Source: Synechococcales cyanobacterium PMM_0003
GTDB taxonomy: Bacteria > Cyanobacteriota > Cyanobacteriia > Pseudanabaenales > Pseudanabaenaceae
Direction: 5' to 3'
Length of the DNA: 14,110 bases
Assembly (NCBI GenBank): GCA_949128015.1
Contig: CASBRC010000251.1
Coordinates: 1-14,110 of the forward strand
In this document: positions 1 through 7,347 of the stretch, piece after piece
Layout: each line of letters opens with the position of its first letter
How positions within the stretch are numbered: the first letter of the stretch is position 1
The notes under the pieces: model-generated
Database searches by the model: none
Told to the model about the DNA's origin: nothing
The model's input: the letters and a program-made list of their open reading frames with translations, nothing else
Position numbers and translations under genes: made by a program

Positions 1-131
1 TGATCTTCCAAATTATGCAAGGTTGCGTGGACAGTTTTATCAATTAATGCTTGTTCTAATTCTGATTCGTTCTCGTAGGCAACTAACTCAACTCGCATAT
101 AGTGCTTACTGAAAGTATTTTTTAAGTTGTG
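1..131 (-). pseudogene. Partial second copy of the DUF4040 subunit tail (runs off the left edge)
   Basis: Bases 1-117 match 375-491, inside the neighbouring DUF4040 gene, with only about five differences (roughly 96% identity by eye). Read on the minus strand, the copy keeps an open frame and the same protein segment (NTFSKHYMRVELVAYENE and onward) to the window edge. Homology fades near position 126, so the membrane domain and coiled coil are absent from this copy. No credible start codon was found; the frame is open back through the adjacent hairpin to a GTG near 212. It is most simply a 3' fragment left by a local duplication. Alternatively it is the original 3' end of the gene, displaced by the duplication and the element at 141-256. 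It cannot be judged fully because the window cuts it. Confidence 0.6.
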
Positions 132-140
132 TTTTCGAGG

Positions 141-256
141 GTATAGAAAAACAAAAGTTAGATAGGACAAACCCAAACCGCAGAAGTGAGTGGCGGCGCG
201 GAGCGCCGCCACTCACTTCTGGTTTTATGTCCTGAGTAAAACTTGTTTTTCTATAC
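141..256. repeat. 116-bp inverted-repeat (MITE-like) element with central hairpin
   Basis: The ends are perfect 14-bp inverted repeats (GTATAGAAAAACAA at 141-154, its complement at 243-256). The inner arms are imperfectly complementary, and the centre is a perfect 19-bp stem with a 3-nt GGA loop (181-221). No open reading frame or obvious target-site duplication is visible. The last valine codon and TAG stop of the upstream DUF4040 gene lie inside the right-hand terminal repeat. It may act as a terminator for the mrp cluster, or be a non-autonomous mobile repeat; both are inference. Confidence 0.6.
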
Positions 257-934
257 ATCGCAGAATTTTGTATAAACTAATTGAACATTAGCCAAAGCTG
301 GATCGGCTTGCATAATCTCATGGAGACGAGGTAGACGGATTTTGATTTGGGAAAAGCTAGTTTGACTACCTTCTTGATCTTCCAAATTATGCAAGGTTGC
401 GTGGACAATTTTATCAATTAATGCTTGTTCTAATTCTGATTCGTTCTCGTAGGGAACTAGCTCGACTCGCATATAGTGCTTACTGAAAGTACTTTTGAGG
501 ACATCAATCACTTTCTCAAAATCAGCAGATATGGAAATCCGCTCATTAAGCTGCTCAGATTTTTCTAATTCTTCTTGCACATCAATTTGCTGATTGAATG
601 ATTGATCTAGCTGTTCAAAGGAAAAATTGAGCTTATCTAATTCTTCTTCTAAATTATGGGCGATCGCCACTTCCTCAACCACACCCAAACGCAAAACTAG
701 AGAAGATCGCACCGCAACTGCATAGAGCATTGTTGCTAAAAAAGCGCCAACTAGCGCCTCGGTCAGCGCCACATCCGCCGCACCCAGAACTGTATAAACC
801 AGCGCTGATACTGCTCCTAAAATCCCGCGCATGACTATAGCCTTGTAGGGATTGGTTTGGAATACCAACATTGATGCTGATATAGGTAACATCACGGCGA
901 TCGCATAAACATAACCATCATAACTACTGTTCAT
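251..934 (-). CDS. Mrp-type cation/proton antiporter subunit with DUF4040 domain and long soluble tail
   Basis: A 227-residue protein. Residues 1-90 hold about three membrane segments and the DUF4040 signature GAADVALTEALVGA (about 51-64), the domain found at the C-terminal end of large MrpA proteins and as MbhD in archaeal hydrogenases. Cyanobacterial Mrp clusters carry this domain as a separate short gene, often called mrpA. Residues 92-130 are rich in Glu, Leu and Gln and look like a coiled coil. The remaining 100 residues are soluble and unrecognised. The gene follows mrpG by 15 bp and is last in the visible cluster. The C-terminal Val and stop codon come from the inverted-repeat element at 141-256, so the native C-terminus may have been altered. 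I leave the symbol blank because naming varies. Confidence 0.8.
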   Translation of the reverse strand: MNSSYDGYVYAIAVMLPISASMLVFQTNPYKAIVMRGILGAVSALVYTVLGAADVALTEALVGAFLATMLYAVAVRSSLVLRLGVVEEVAIAHNLEEELDKLNFSFEQLDQSFNQQIDVQEELEKSEQLNERISISADFEKVIDVLKSTFSKHYMRVELVPYENESELEQALIDKIVHATLHNLEDQEGSQTSFSQIKIRLPRLHEIMQADPALANVQLVYTKFCDV

Positions 935-949
935 TTATAGTTTTAATAC

Positions 950-1240
950 CTATTTTTTACTTCTAGTTGTACTGCTAGAGCAGTAAGCCATCACGTAGCA
1001 CAGCATCGTATTCCATAATGCTAAGGAAATAATCGCCAGAATCAGTAATGGTAATTCCTTTGGGCGGAGTAATATTAAGCCGAACACAATCGCGATCGAG
1101 CCAAGGGTGTCAGATACCGAAAGGCTATGGAGTTTAAAAAGTACCGATCGCCTTGTGAGTAAAGCCGCAGTTCCCCAAAACCAGAATACTAGCCCACCGA
1201 AAATACAGATGTAACTGAGAATATTCGTTAAAGTTGCCAT
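950..1240 (-). CDS. mrpG: Mrp antiporter subunit G
   Basis: A 96-residue membrane protein with three predicted helices (about 8-28, 42-60, 64-86), the usual length and topology of MnhG/MrpG. The segment FKLHSLSVSDTLGS with a following IVFGLILL helix resembles the family core, which normally reads as R-h-H-A/S-x-x-x-x-D-T-x-G. MrpG is a small structural subunit of the multi-subunit Na+/H+ antiporter in the cytoplasmic membrane and has no known independent catalytic role. It starts 2 bp after the mrpF stop and is followed after 15 bp by the DUF4040 gene, which fits translational coupling in one operon. The call rests on family features and on position after mrpE and mrpF. Confidence 0.85.
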   Translation of the reverse strand: MATLTNILSYICIFGGLVFWFWGTAALLTRRSVLFKLHSLSVSDTLGSIAIVFGLILLRPKELPLLILAIISLALWNTMLCYVMAYCSSSTTRSKK

Positions 1241-1242
1241 GA

Positions 1243-1527
1243 TTATATTTCTCCTGTACGCCTGATGATATGGGCTAGAAGCATGAATCCCGCATTACCC
1301 ACACTCAAAATAATTACCCCAATCACGCCAATCATCCAATCATCGCGTAGCACCGCGATCACCAAAATCATCACTGCGGATTTGGCGGCAATACTGGAAA
1401 AGGCGAGCATAATTTCCCAAATATCGTCATTATATTTCCATGCTTGATATAGCGGAATTAACAAAGACAAAACCATCGCGCCGACGACAAAATTCAATAC
1501 TGAATTAGTTGATAAATCAATGTTCAT
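1243..1527 (-). CDS. mrpF: Mrp antiporter subunit F
   Basis: A 94-residue protein with three hydrophobic helices (about 9-28, 38-60, 64-89), matching MnhF/MrpF in size and topology. The short hydrophilic loop after helix 1 (QAWKYNDDIWE) and the pair of closely spaced C-terminal helices are typical. The ATG overlaps the mrpE stop by 4 nt, a coupling arrangement that recurs in this cluster. MrpF is a membrane subunit required for assembly of the complex in bacteria where this has been tested. Assignment is based on the pattern of hydrophobicity and on gene order C-D-E-F-G rather than on a catalytic motif. Confidence 0.83.
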   Translation of the reverse strand: MNIDLSTNSVLNFVVGAMVLSLLIPLYQAWKYNDDIWEIMLAFSSIAAKSAVMILVIAVLRDDWMIGVIGVIILSVGNAGFMLLAHIIRRTGEI

Positions 1528-1919
1528 GAATTCTCGCTCTTTTTGATGCGTCTGATTACGTGATGTACGATATACCAGCCATCTTCTTGATGTCTCAGCG
1601 CAATGGTTTTAGGCGTGAAGGTAATCAGGAAAACGTCCAAGAAAATCAGCCCCGCCGATCGCCGATTTTTAGCTCTTTCCATAATTACTTCTTCGTATTT
1701 ATGTGGTTGCAAAATCATTTCGATCGCTTCGATATAGGCTTGAAAAACTGCCTTAATAGTCAGACCGATACCCTGCACAACATCTTTAAATCGAATGTTT
1801 TCTGATCGGTAATGGGGCATTAGCAGGGAAATGCTCACACCAATGATGATATTGGTGATACTAAGATTAGCGGTTAGTAAAAACCAGATCACGATTCGCA
1901 AAATAAATTGTCCAATCAT
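1524..1919 (-). CDS. mrpE: Mrp antiporter subunit E
   Basis: MnhE/MrpE family. The N-terminus has two membrane helices (through about residue 35), followed by an amphipathic cytosolic part with the segment LIFLDVFLITFTPKTIAL. The family normally has a similar stretch with a TPGT-like turn, here TPKT. I prefer the ATG at 1919 (131 residues, MIGQFILRIVIW), because it makes a 4-nt ATGA overlap with the mrpD stop, as at the mrpC/mrpD and mrpE/mrpF junctions, and has GGATGG about 9 nt upstream. An in-frame ATG at 1934 would add five residues (MDGSS) and give a 19-nt overlap. MrpE is a structural subunit of the membrane antiporter. Confidence 0.85.
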   Translation of the reverse strand: MIGQFILRIVIWFLLTANLSITNIIIGVSISLLMPHYRSENIRFKDVVQGIGLTIKAVFQAYIEAIEMILQPHKYEEVIMERAKNRRSAGLIFLDVFLITFTPKTIALRHQEDGWYIVHHVIRRIKKSENS

Positions 1920-3358
1920 GCTACTGCCATCCAAAAAAGTAAAACTAAGGTTAGTCCCATAAATCCGATTAGGTTCTCAAACTCTTCAAATATAACGGGT
2001 AATTTGACTAAGGCGCGTCGGAAAATCAGCCAGTAGGCAAGCCAGCCAATTGCGATCGTTGCCAAAGGTTTAATGACATTTTCTAGAGTGTAGGCTTCAT
2101 AATAAACAAAATTTGCCACAAACAAGCCACCCAATAAAATTGCGATCGCGACCCAAAAATTAGGTTTGCTTGGAGCATGATGCAGATCACCTGTGGGCTG
2201 ATGGGGCAGAAAAATAAATTTCGCAAAAGCGATCGCCGTTCCCGCTGCCGCTATATTCATACCGATATCTTGCCAAGACAAGACATTTTTGAGGGTTAAT
2301 ACTTTCGCTCCGAATCCAGATAACAATGGAAAACCTGAAATCGAAAAACTGGCAATTAAAAGAATAATCCAGATATTTCTCGGAATCGATTGTTTCTGTA
2401 GCTCCTTAAAATCGCGGCTCGGCAATTTACTCACCGTCAAAAATAACGACGACTTCACTAAGCCGTGGGTGAGAGCATAGAAGCCGCCCACGGCGGGTGC
2501 AGCTAAGATAAAACCCATCTGGGAAACCGTGGAAAATGCTAGTAATCGTTTAGTATCTTTTTCAAATACGGCAAAGACAACTCCTAACAAGGCGGTACTG
2601 ACTCCAAATAGCCGCACAATCGGATCAATCTCTTCGATCAATAAGGCGCAGCGCAGCATAGGTAAAACTCCTGCCTTAACTACAACCCCCGACATCAAAG
2701 CTGAGACTGGCGACTCAGATTCGGCATGAGTTAATGGCAGCCATAGCCCTGAGACAAAGATACCGCCCTTAGCAAATAGTCCTAAAAAGATCAAGGCGAT
2801 CGCTTCGGGAGGTGCGCCCCGCAATCCGATAAAGCTAAAGGAGTGATTGGCTTTGTAAACCAATACTGTACCAATCAGGTAAAACAGCATGGAAACATTG
2901 CTGACAAATAGATAGCGCAAGCCAATCCAGATCGAGCGATCGCTACGGGGATAAGCGATTAACAAAAATGTGGAAATGCCAATTACTTCTAGGGCGACAT
3001 ATAAACTCATGAAGTCTGAGCAAATAAAAGCGGCATTAACACTGCCATGCAAAATCAAAACTTGAGCATAAAAAAAGGCAGTGCGATCGCTATGCCAACA
3101 GTAAATAATTACCGCCGCCGTGACCAGAGCATTGGTCAAGATAAAAAACCCTGTCAAGGGATCAATAATTAAGCTCACCCCAAAGTTATCGAGCAATTGT
3201 AAATTGATCGGTGTTTGCTGCACAAACAAAGGAATCACATATAGCGCCGAAGCAAATGAGCCGATTAACGACAAATAGCGATCGCCCTTTGGCAGCAGAT
3301 AAATAATGAATCCCACAAAAAATGGCAAGACAATCCAGATCAAAGTTAGGGTGGTCAT
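1916..3358 (-). CDS. mrpD: Mrp antiporter subunit D (NuoM/NuoN-like proton-conducting subunit)
   Basis: A 480-residue, roughly 14-helix protein of the proton_antipo_M family shared by complex I and Mrp antiporters. Ion-path residues are visible: Glu124 in YVALEVIGIST, Lys197 in FAKGGIFVSG, His211 in LPLTHAESESP and Lys228 in VVVKAG, in the order expected for MrpD/NuoM. The HAESESPVSALMSG stretch is the family signature. It would form a cation/proton channel of the complex in the cytoplasmic membrane. Its ATG overlaps the mrpC stop by 4 nt. Only one D-type gene is present, while clusters described in Anabaena and Synechocystis carry two large NdhD-like genes. A second D subunit or a large MrpA-type subunit would have to be encoded elsewhere. 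Confidence 0.9.
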   Translation of the reverse strand: MTTLTLIWIVLPFFVGFIIYLLPKGDRYLSLIGSFASALYVIPLFVQQTPINLQLLDNFGVSLIIDPLTGFFILTNALVTAAVIIYCWHSDRTAFFYAQVLILHGSVNAAFICSDFMSLYVALEVIGISTFLLIAYPRSDRSIWIGLRYLFVSNVSMLFYLIGTVLVYKANHSFSFIGLRGAPPEAIALIFLGLFAKGGIFVSGLWLPLTHAESESPVSALMSGVVVKAGVLPMLRCALLIEEIDPIVRLFGVSTALLGVVFAVFEKDTKRLLAFSTVSQMGFILAAPAVGGFYALTHGLVKSSLFLTVSKLPSRDFKELQKQSIPRNIWIILLIASFSISGFPLLSGFGAKVLTLKNVLSWQDIGMNIAAAGTAIAFAKFIFLPHQPTGDLHHAPSKPNFWVAIAILLGGLFVANFVYYEAYTLENVIKPLATIAIGWLAYWLIFRRALVKLPVIFEEFENLIGFMGLTLVLLFWMAVA

Positions 3359-3690
3359 AGGCGGTCACTCTTCTCGATCTCATTGATTTCTAAGGTGGGA
3401 TTGTTTTGCGATAGTTTGATCACACCGACTAGCATCAGCGCTTGAATCGAGAAACCAATCACGATCGCAGTTAAGATCACCGCCTGTGGTACGGGGTCAG
3501 CATAGTTAGTCCTTAGCGTATTGCCAAGAATCGGCGTAAATACGCCTCCTCGTGAGGCAATCACCACAAAATAGGCGATTACGCCTGTACTCATCACATC
3601 CATTGAGATAATTTTCATGATCAAATTTTTTTTAAGGACAATCCCCAAAAAACCACAAAGTATCGTCGCAAGCACAAAAGCTTCTAACAC
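3355..3690 (-). CDS. mrpC: Mrp antiporter subunit C (NuoK-like)
   Basis: A 111-residue, three-helix homologue of complex I subunit NuoK. The MnhC/MrpC signature ADPVPQAVILTAIVIG is present at about 64-79, followed by the third helix. The start is GTG at 3690. An ATG two bases upstream in another frame runs at once into TAG and cannot be the start. It is the first gene of the mrp cluster, lies 233 bp downstream of sbtB on the same strand, and overlaps mrpD by 4 nt. The upstream gap contains a terminator-like hairpin and an inverted repeat, so mrpC probably has its own promoter, although read-through from sbtAB cannot be excluded. Confidence 0.9.
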   Translation of the reverse strand: MLEAFVLATILCGFLGIVLKKNLIMKIISMDVMSTGVIAYFVVIASRGGVFTPILGNTLRTNYADPVPQAVILTAIVIGFSIQALMLVGVIKLSQNNPTLEINEIEKSDRL

Positions 3691-3797
3691 ATTAATTTTT
3701 CGCTCGTAACATCACTACTAAATTTAAATTTAGGTTTTCACAACACTTTTATCCCCTAAAGTCGGGTCTAAGCATCGAAGGCAAACATGCAAGTAAG

Positions 3798-3846
3798 TTG
3801 CCACATCCCATCGGCTTGTAAGAACCAACTTCAGAGATGTGGCAAC
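3798..3846. repeat. Inverted repeat between sbtB and mrpC
   Basis: GTTGCCACATC and its exact complement GATGTGGCAAC face each other across a loop of about 27 bp. It lies in the leader region of mrpC on the minus strand. No T-run follows, so it is not a standard terminator. It may be an operator, an RNA structure in the mrpC leader, or the end of a lost mobile element; I cannot choose between these. Confidence 0.45.
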
Positions 3847-3879
3847 GCAATCTAGCGCAGCACGACGATGCGTCTATTC

Positions 3880-3910
3880 AAAAGCCGAGCGGTTTAAGGG
3901 CTGGGCTTTT
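3880..3910. terminator. Terminator-like hairpin downstream of sbtB
   Basis: The arms AAAAGCC and GGCTTTT pair, followed inwards by one mismatch and AGC/GCT, with a short loop. Read on the plus strand the stem is followed by a run of six T residues. Read in the sbtB direction the run is only four. It begins about 14 bp beyond the sbtB stop and probably ends the sbtAB transcript. Confidence 0.5.
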
Positions 3911-3923
3911 TTCTTCGTCGGCT

Positions 3924-4280
<357 letters not shown>

Positions 4281-4295
4281 TTATTGAATCTGAAA

Positions 4296-5300
4296 TCAGC
4301 CGCCCAGAGCTTGGGCAAGCCCGATGTAGAGCGGTATTCCCAAAGCAATCGCAACAGGTGTGCCGATGGCTGTGGACGAGCCGATGTAGGCGGAAGGATT
4401 AGCCGACGGGATACCTGCTCGTAAAGTGGGTGGTCCTGAGATGTCTGAACTAGATGCGGCCATGACAGCCAAGACCACAACGCCGCCAAGACTGAATCCC
4501 GTAGCATAGTGGGCAATCATGCCCAGACCAAAGGCAATGAGTCCATGCAGCAGTGGTGCTACTATGGAGTATACAACGTACCACTGAGCCACCTTGCGCA
4601 GCTCGCCCAGCCTTGACCAAGCCTCCATACCCATGATCAGCATCAGTACTGAAAGAAAGCCACGGAAGAGGGGATCATAGAAACTCTTATAGACACTTTC
4701 AGGCTGTGTTAGCAGACCTAGCGCGAGACCGAGCAGTAGAGCTGTTAGAGCAGAGCCCTGAAGGCTTTCCTTGACGATCGGCCATATCTTAACCCGTTTG
4801 CCTTCGGTACCGCGCCTCTTGTTGGTATAAATGCTGGCTAGGACGATCGCAGTCACGAGTGCTGGGATGTCCATGAAGGGATAGAGTGCGGCAGACCATG
4901 CCTCGTATGGGATCTTTTGCGTTTCCAGTAGTGTCAGGGCAGCGGCGAAGGTAGAGCCACTCACAGCCCCGAACAAGCCTGCGGTCGCAATGCCATCCTC
5001 GGTTTTGACGTTCGGCAGCTTGCACAGCGTGTAGCGCCCGATCAACACGATCAAGATCCCCATTATCACGGAAAACAACGCAGGCAACAGTATCTCCGTC
5101 AGATTTGCGTTGCGGATCTCCTGCCCCCCAGTCAGTCCGACTTTCATGAGCAACATGAAGACGATAAACTTATAGATCGCATCTGGAATTACCAGTTGGC
5201 TACCTAAGGCAGCAACGACGATACCACCAATCAAAAAGCCGAGTGTTGGGGACTGTAACTGCGATAGGAAGCGCGTAAAAAAACTAGATAAAAAATCCAC
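4296..5300 (-). CDS. sbtA: SbtA, sodium-dependent bicarbonate transporter
   Basis: A 334-residue, ten-helix inner-membrane protein that imports HCO3- together with Na+ as part of the cyanobacterial CO2-concentrating mechanism. Diagnostic stretches include QLQSPTLGFLIGG near the N-terminus, GAVSGST (111-117), YPFMDIPALVTAIV (140-153), and the conserved C-terminal AASSSDISGPPTLRAG with SANPSAYIG (from 281). The start is GTG at 5300, preceded by GAGGAG about 10 nt upstream. The cytosolic loop between the two halves (about 158-172) is very short; Synechocystis SbtA, recalled as 374 residues, has roughly 40 more there. Gene and partner show no HIP1 site and look more GC-rich than neighbouring genes. 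sbtB follows directly. Confidence 0.96.
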   Translation of the reverse strand: MDFLSSFFTRFLSQLQSPTLGFLIGGIVVAALGSQLVIPDAIYKFIVFMLLMKVGLTGGQEIRNANLTEILLPALFSVIMGILIVLIGRYTLCKLPNVKTEDGIATAGLFGAVSGSTFAAALTLLETQKIPYEAWSAALYPFMDIPALVTAIVLASIYTNKRRGTEGKRVKIWPIVKESLQGSALTALLLGLALGLLTQPESVYKSFYDPLFRGFLSVLMLIMGMEAWSRLGELRKVAQWYVVYSIVAPLLHGLIAFGLGMIAHYATGFSLGGVVVLAVMAASSSDISGPPTLRAGIPSANPSAYIGSSTAIGTPVAIALGIPLYIGLAQALGG

Positions 5301-5465
5301 GTATTAATTTCTCCTCAATTAGAACTTAGGGATCAGAAATTCAGGCAAGCGTAGCCTCGAATCCTGTATGACTGGTTCCATGTCTCGCATGCTTTCCATA
5401 GACGGAAAACTATTGAAACCTCAGATTCCATGTAGTTAATTCTATATTCAAAGTGTATTCACAAT

Positions 5466-5479
5466 TACACTGCATTGTA
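5466..5479. promoter_or_regulatory. Short palindrome upstream of sbtA, possible operator
   Basis: TACACTGCATTGTA is a 14-bp palindrome with one mismatched pair. It overlaps the candidate -10 element of the sbtA promoter and lies about 165 bp before the GTG. Carbon-uptake genes in cyanobacteria are often controlled by LysR-type regulators (NdhR/CcmR, CmpR), but this site does not clearly match a consensus I can state. Confidence 0.25.
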
Positions 5480-5501
5480 TAAGTTTGCAAAAAAGTGTTA
5501 A
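5474..5501 (-). promoter_or_regulatory. Candidate sbtA promoter
   Basis: On the minus strand TTAACA (-35) and TACAAT (-10) are separated by 16 bp in the 295-bp gap between mltG and sbtA. This would give a leader of about 165 nt. No gene is visible in the gap, and two HIP1 sites lie at its mltG end. The call is by motif only. Confidence 0.3.
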
Positions 5502-5595
5502 ATCCAAATCATTTTTTGTTTGAAGATGGGCGATCGCGGATGCCGCGAATCAGAGCCATTAGAGACTAATTTGCGATCGCAAAATTTACCGCAAA

Positions 5596-6687
5596 CTATT
5601 GTTTAGGTGTTTTTTGCTGAATTTTTTTATCGATTACCTGCAATGCTTTTTCGTGATCTTCAAAATTACGACTGAACACATGGCTACCATCAAACTTAGC
5701 GACAAAGAACAAGTAGTCGGTGGTTGCGGGGTCAAGAGTTGCCTTAAGGCTCTCTAATCCCACCGAAGCGATCGCTCCAGGAGGTAAACCTTCATTTAAA
5801 TAAGTGTTGTAAGGCGAAGCAGTTCGCACTTGCTCCAAAGTAAGCGGATTTTCAGGAGTTTGTTTGATATTCAATCCATACTCAACCGTTGGATCGGACT
5901 CCAAACGCATATTGCGTTTGATCCGATTCCAGAAAACTCCTGAAATGATACGGCGCTCCGAGTCAATTACGGCTTCTTTTTCAACGATACTCGCGAGAGT
6001 AACCCAGTCCTTGAGACTGATTTTTACTTTAGGTCTACCAGACTGATTTTCTTGATAAACAGGCAATGCAACCTGCTCAAAGCGATTAAGCATCATCTCA
6101 ATAATGCGATCGGGAGTTGCCTCCGATGGCAAAATTTGATAGGTATCAGGAAAGAGGAATCCCTCTAAACTGGGCACATCTTCTGGAATCCAAGTACGTC
6201 GCCTTGGACTAGTCCGTTGGGCTGCAACCACAAAATCTTTAGCCGCAAAAAAGCCCTCCTTCTCAAACAGCTCTGCCATCTGCGCAATCGACCAACCCTC
6301 AGGAATTGTAAATCGCACTTCTGACGATTTACTGGTCTGAATTTGGCTGACGATATCGGGCAAAGATTGATTTGTAGCTAAGTCGTAGGTTCCCGACTTC
6401 AAAGCTACTGACTCACTCCCCCGCACAGATTGCCCCTGCAACCAAAGGCGCATAGCCAAGCTAGAGCGAATTACGCCTGCTGATTCCAATTCTTGGGCGA
6501 TCGCTTGGGTTGGCATCCCATCGGATATAGTTAATCGAATTTTCGTCCCGAAACTGCTAGGTGCTGCACTTGCCCAAATCCACCAAGAACTACTGGCTAC
6601 GCCAGTAAGTAAGATAGTTAAGGGGACTGCAACACCATAAAATAGCCAATTAGAGTTCTTCGTCGGCATCTTCTGTGCTGAGGACAT
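5596..6687 (-). CDS. mltG: MltG, endolytic peptidoglycan transglycosylase
   Basis: A 363-residue YceG/MltG family protein: short cytosolic N-terminus, one membrane anchor (about 14-38), then a periplasmic part with a LysM-like region (about 50-125) and the lytic transglycosylase domain. The motif ASIVEKEA (232-239) carries the catalytic glutamate, followed by FWNRI, SDPTVEYG and SPYNTY-LNEGLPPGAI, all typical. It cleaves nascent glycan strands and is thought to set strand length during cell wall growth. The ATG at 6687 overlaps the DUF3727 gene by 38 nt. An ATG at 6669 (MPTKNSN) has AGAAG directly upstream and would reduce the overlap to 20 nt; either could be used. The overlap indicates co-transcription. 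Confidence 0.94.
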   Translation of the reverse strand: MSSAQKMPTKNSNWLFYGVAVPLTILLTGVASSSWWIWASAAPSSFGTKIRLTISDGMPTQAIAQELESAGVIRSSLAMRLWLQGQSVRGSESVALKSGTYDLATNQSLPDIVSQIQTSKSSEVRFTIPEGWSIAQMAELFEKEGFFAAKDFVVAAQRTSPRRRTWIPEDVPSLEGFLFPDTYQILPSEATPDRIIEMMLNRFEQVALPVYQENQSGRPKVKISLKDWVTLASIVEKEAVIDSERRIISGVFWNRIKRNMRLESDPTVEYGLNIKQTPENPLTLEQVRTASPYNTYLNEGLPPGAIASVGLESLKATLDPATTDYLFFVAKFDGSHVFSRNFEDHEKALQVIDKKIQQKTPKQ

Positions 6688-7204
6688 GGTCTAGATATTT
6701 TTCTACATAAGGTTCAAGGGCTACCATTTCCTCAGGTGAGAGGATTATGGGTTGACCATCATCGCCAACTTTGGCAATAAACATTAGAGGATCGAGGGAC
6801 GTAAATACTGAAAAAGCTTGCTCTTCATAGTAGAAATGGGCTAATTCTTGAAATTCACCGCAGTTACCATCTTCTTCAGTATCAATCTCGATGATATCTT
6901 CTTCAGTTGGCTCAGGTAATTCACCCGCAACGGTCAATGTATGTGCCGAGCGTTTGAGTGAAAGATTTTGTTCTGCTAGGACTGCCTGAGCTACTGGGAA
7001 AATTAGATCAATCTCTTCTTCAGTGACATCAACTAATTCAGTTTCTTCTTCATCATCGGTTTCCTGCCATGCAAAGATTTGCACAGAAAAATCCACTGGT
7101 TGCAGCAACAAATATTCGGTGCTGTCCACTTTAAACTCGGTTTCAACAGTGCAAGACAAGCTCTTACCTGCATCATCCGTAAGTACGATTGTCGATCCTT
7201 CCAT
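6650..7204 (-). CDS. DUF3727 domain protein with DUF1292-like N-terminus
   Basis: A 184-residue, strongly acidic soluble protein with no signal peptide or membrane segment. Residues 4-40 resemble the DUF1292 fold (TIVLTDDAGKSLSC, then a strand-rich LLLQPVD). An acidic linker follows, then the cyanobacterial/plastid DUF3727 region (about 75-175), with the stretch FTSLDPLMFIAKV. Function is unknown in all lineages known to me. It lies between ruvX and mltG, overlapping the latter. Bacillus subtilis has a DUF1292 gene (yrzB) in the same place between yrrK (ruvX) and yrrL (mltG), which supports an old association. The ATG at 7204 lacks a clear Shine-Dalgarno sequence. Confidence 0.8.
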   Translation of the reverse strand: MEGSTIVLTDDAGKSLSCTVETEFKVDSTEYLLLQPVDFSVQIFAWQETDDEEETELVDVTEEEIDLIFPVAQAVLAEQNLSLKRSAHTLTVAGELPEPTEEDIIEIDTEEDGNCGEFQELAHFYYEEQAFSVFTSLDPLMFIAKVGDDGQPIILSPEEMVALEPYVEKYLDHVLSTEDADEEL

Positions 7205-7306
7205 AGATTGCTTTTATGTATCCTAATAGCACTACTAGCTCAGAGAAACCCTCTTGTATAAGGCTTTTGGCGCTTTTAAGCATTATGACAGCAAAGGGGA
7301 CATATT

Positions 7307-7347
7307 TAGAACATAGAGATACTGCGATGCAGTATCTCTATGTTCTA
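7307..7347. repeat. Perfect 19-bp hairpin covering the ruvX stop codon
   Basis: TAGAACATAGAGATACTGC (7307-7325) is exactly complementary to 7329-7347, with the 3-nt loop GAT. The last three codons and the TAG stop of ruvX (7338-7349) fall largely in the right arm. No T-run follows on the minus strand, so simple intrinsic termination is doubtful. It could protect the mRNA 3' end or be an inserted palindrome. Confidence 0.65.

Noticed and set aside
3691..3923. Riboswitch or tRNA in the sbtB-mrpC gap
   Set aside because: Only an 11-bp inverted repeat and a terminator-like stem are visible; no tRNA cloverleaf or known riboswitch core was found.
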